NCBI GenBank assembly: GCA_016718825.1
Contig: JADKCL010000068.1
Coordinates: forward strand, 65,674-129,673
Length of the DNA: 64,000 bases
DNA from: Bacteroidota bacterium
GTDB taxonomy: Bacteria > Bacteroidota > Bacteroidia > J057 > JADKCL01
Direction of reading: 5' to 3'
The notes under the pieces were generated by a model. That model worked only from the letters and a program-made list of their open reading frames with translations, ran no database searches and had not been told where the DNA came from. Positions 62,960 to 64,000 of this stretch are shown piece after piece (positions within the stretch are counted from its first letter, which is position 1; the number at the start of each line of letters is the position of its first letter). The position numbers and the translations under genes are program-made.

Positions 62960-63882
62960 TGTCCTTGCCTCAAAAACCCGGAATCGGGCGGCTTTGCGGG
63001 CTGTTTGGGATGACACGGCAGGCTTGGTACGAGCACCGCTGGGATGCGGACGACAGGTGCATGCGGGAGGAGGAGATCCTCGAACTGGTGAAAGGGCACC
63101 GCAAAGACGGCCGGTTCGGCGCAAGGACGCTGCTGAACAAGATGGGCACGGAGCTGGCGGAGCGAGGGATCCAGATCGGCCGGGACAAGCTGCTGGACCT
63201 GCTTCGCGGCCGGGGCCTGCTCGTGCGCCCGCTGCGACGCCATGTCAGCACCACCAACTCCAGCCATCACTACCGGAAGTGGCCGTACCTCTTGGATGGG
63301 CTGGAAATTACGCAGGCCGAGCAGGTCTGGGTCTGCGACATCACCTACATCCGGACCAGAAGCCGCTTCCTGTACCTGTTCCTCGTCACCGACGCCTACT
63401 CGCACAAGGTCATGGGCTTCCACCTGAGCCACACGATGGAGGCCAGGGGGGCGGTGGCCGCGTTGAAAATGGCTGTCGCCCAGCGCATCTACCCCGAAAG
63501 GAAGCTGATCCACCACTCCGACAGGGGCGTGCAATATTGCAGCACCAACTACGTCAAGGTCCTGCAGGACGCAGGGATCGACATCAGCATGACTGAGGGC
63601 GCAAGCCCACACCAGAACACGATCGCCGAGCGCATCAACCGCACGTTCAAGGAGCAGCTCTACATGGATCAGGTCTTTGAGGGATATCATCAAGCATTGG
63701 CGCGAATGGTCGAGGCCTTGCGGGTGTACAACCACCACAGGCCACACTCCAGTTGCAGCAACATGACCCCGCACGAAGCCCACATGGCCACCGAGCCGCT
63801 CAAGCGCATGTGGAAAAGCTACAAACCGCGGCGCAAGTCGGCGGAGGCGCTCGGCGCCCTCCACACCTCCAGCCAGGTTTGA
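62956..63882 (+). CDS. IS3-family transposase OrfB (rve/DDE integrase)
   Basis: 308 aa from the ATG overlapping the orfA stop; normally made as an OrfAB fusion. An HTH_21-like segment (EEILELVKGHRKDGRFGARTLLNKMGTELAERGIQIGRDKLLDLLR) precedes the catalytic core: D in WVCDITYIRTRSRFLYLFLVTDAYS, D in LIHHSDRGVQYCS and E in GASPHQNTIAERINRTFKEQL, with the closing YNHHRPHSSCSNMTPHEAH. All DDE residues appear intact. It catalyses strand transfer of the element. Confidence 0.93.
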   Translation: MMSLPQKPGIGRLCGLFGMTRQAWYEHRWDADDRCMREEEILELVKGHRKDGRFGARTLLNKMGTELAERGIQIGRDKLLDLLRGRGLLVRPLRRHVSTTNSSHHYRKWPYLLDGLEITQAEQVWVCDITYIRTRSRFLYLFLVTDAYSHKVMGFHLSHTMEARGAVAALKMAVAQRIYPERKLIHHSDRGVQYCSTNYVKVLQDAGIDISMTEGASPHQNTIAERINRTFKEQLYMDQVFEGYHQALARMVEALRVYNHHRPHSSCSNMTPHEAHMATEPLKRMWKSYKPRRKSAEALGALHTSSQV

Positions 63883-64000
63883 TAGTTATGGTTGAAAAAT
63901 TCAACCCTGTAAAGCCAGGACAGGACGAAGATCCAATCCTGTCAAGCTGCAACAGGACGTTCCTTGGAAGTGTTAACTCTTTTCAGGATCATTGTAGAAA

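Larger units (their letters stand above)
62534..63958 (+). mobile_element. IS3-family insertion sequence
   Basis: The element carries orfA and orfB with a slippery site between. The left end TGTCCTGAAATAGCTTTACA (62534) pairs imperfectly with the reversed right end GTCCTGTTGCAGCTTGACAG (ending 63958): GTCCTG identical, AGCTT and ACA shared. I could not find a matching 3-4-bp target duplication, and a different right boundary near 63922 (reversed TGTCCTGGCTTTACA) is also possible, so the ends are approximate. Confidence 0.75.

Noticed and set aside
62665..63864. Minus-strand open frame opposite the IS3 transposase
   Set aside because: The plus-strand OrfB has all DDE residues; the antisense frame is a composition effect.
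63908..63922. Alternative right end of the IS3 element (reversed TGTCCTGGCTTTACA)
   Set aside because: It matches the left end only with a gap; the end at 63958 aligns over a longer length, but the choice is not certain.

Overview
The window looks like a chromosomal segment of a Bacteroidota bacterium of moderate GC content. The main evidence is the repeated use of type IX secretion (T9SS) C-terminal sorting domains (YPNP ... GxYxLRV ... KRLVVxR/K) on proteins with signal peptides. Supporting evidence is an Oar-like TonB-dependent receptor, an Omp28-like protein, a 3-coathanger-stack-like domain, S74-chaperoned surface fibres, TPR/HTH regulators and weak Shine-Dalgarno sites. GC content and gene mix would suit a Saprospiria-like lineage, but I cannot fix the rank below phylum. 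No rRNA, tRNA or CRISPR array was recognised.

Layout. 0-7.2 kb: the 3' end of one giant Ig/PKD-type surface protein and a complete 1834-aa paralogue, with nearly identical ends and duplicated terminators. 7.4-16.8 kb: a membrane zinc-ribbon protein, a two-gene operon carrying three PhyH-type Fe(II)/2-oxoglutarate dioxygenase domains, a small T9SS protein, a DUF2064 transferase and a TonB receptor. 16.8-28.4 kb (minus strand): a reductive pyrimidine degradation set (yeast-type cytosine deaminase, PreA, PreT, N-carbamoyl-beta-alanine amidohydrolase, dihydropyrimidinase). It is interrupted by a lipoprotein, a GH31 enzyme with sulfoquinovosidase signature residues, a UPF0158/AAC(3)-I-like fusion and a YdjC/ChbG-like protein. 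28.6-33 kb: a tiny T9SS-tag protein, an LpxH-like phosphoesterase with a 4 x 56-bp tandem repeat behind it, a Crp/Fnr regulator with an SDR enzyme, and a lamin-tail-domain protein. 33.5-39 kb: a DUF4157 (eCIS-core type) protein ending in a candidate OTU-like cysteine protease domain, a conserved Bacteroidota protein of unknown function, then about 2 kb of repeat-rich DNA. 39-43.5 kb: an AraC regulator, an Omp28-like T9SS protein, a TPR/HTH regulator and a tandem acyl-carrier-like protein in which both phosphopantetheine serines are missing. 43.7-51.3 kb: twin S74 fibre proteins whose first ~1.28 kb are almost identical, the second copy carrying two frameshifts, followed by a T9SS protein. 51.8-54.2 kb: an alkylglycerol-monooxygenase-like desaturase with a complete IS1595-type element (8-bp target duplication) just upstream. 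54.5-62.3 kb: a MORN-repeat protein with an overlapping outer-membrane protein, an S74-like tail protein and a large T9SS glycosidase-like protein. 62.5-64 kb: an IS3-family element with a canonical A AAA AAG slippery site.

The genome appears heavily colonised by short dispersed repeats. A mosaic ATTAGCTTCGCTGATC family, a perfect palindrome with core GACAGGTCGCGACCTGTC, GACCCC hairpins and CCCTTGCCC low-complexity tracts fill most gene-free gaps. The observations I rate highest are the double pseudo-ACP, the DUF4157/OTU-like candidate effector, the fibre twins with a conserved head and divergent tail, the three-domain PhyH operon with shared FFxRLFxR tails, and the palindromes whose flanks are also palindromic in a locus-specific way.
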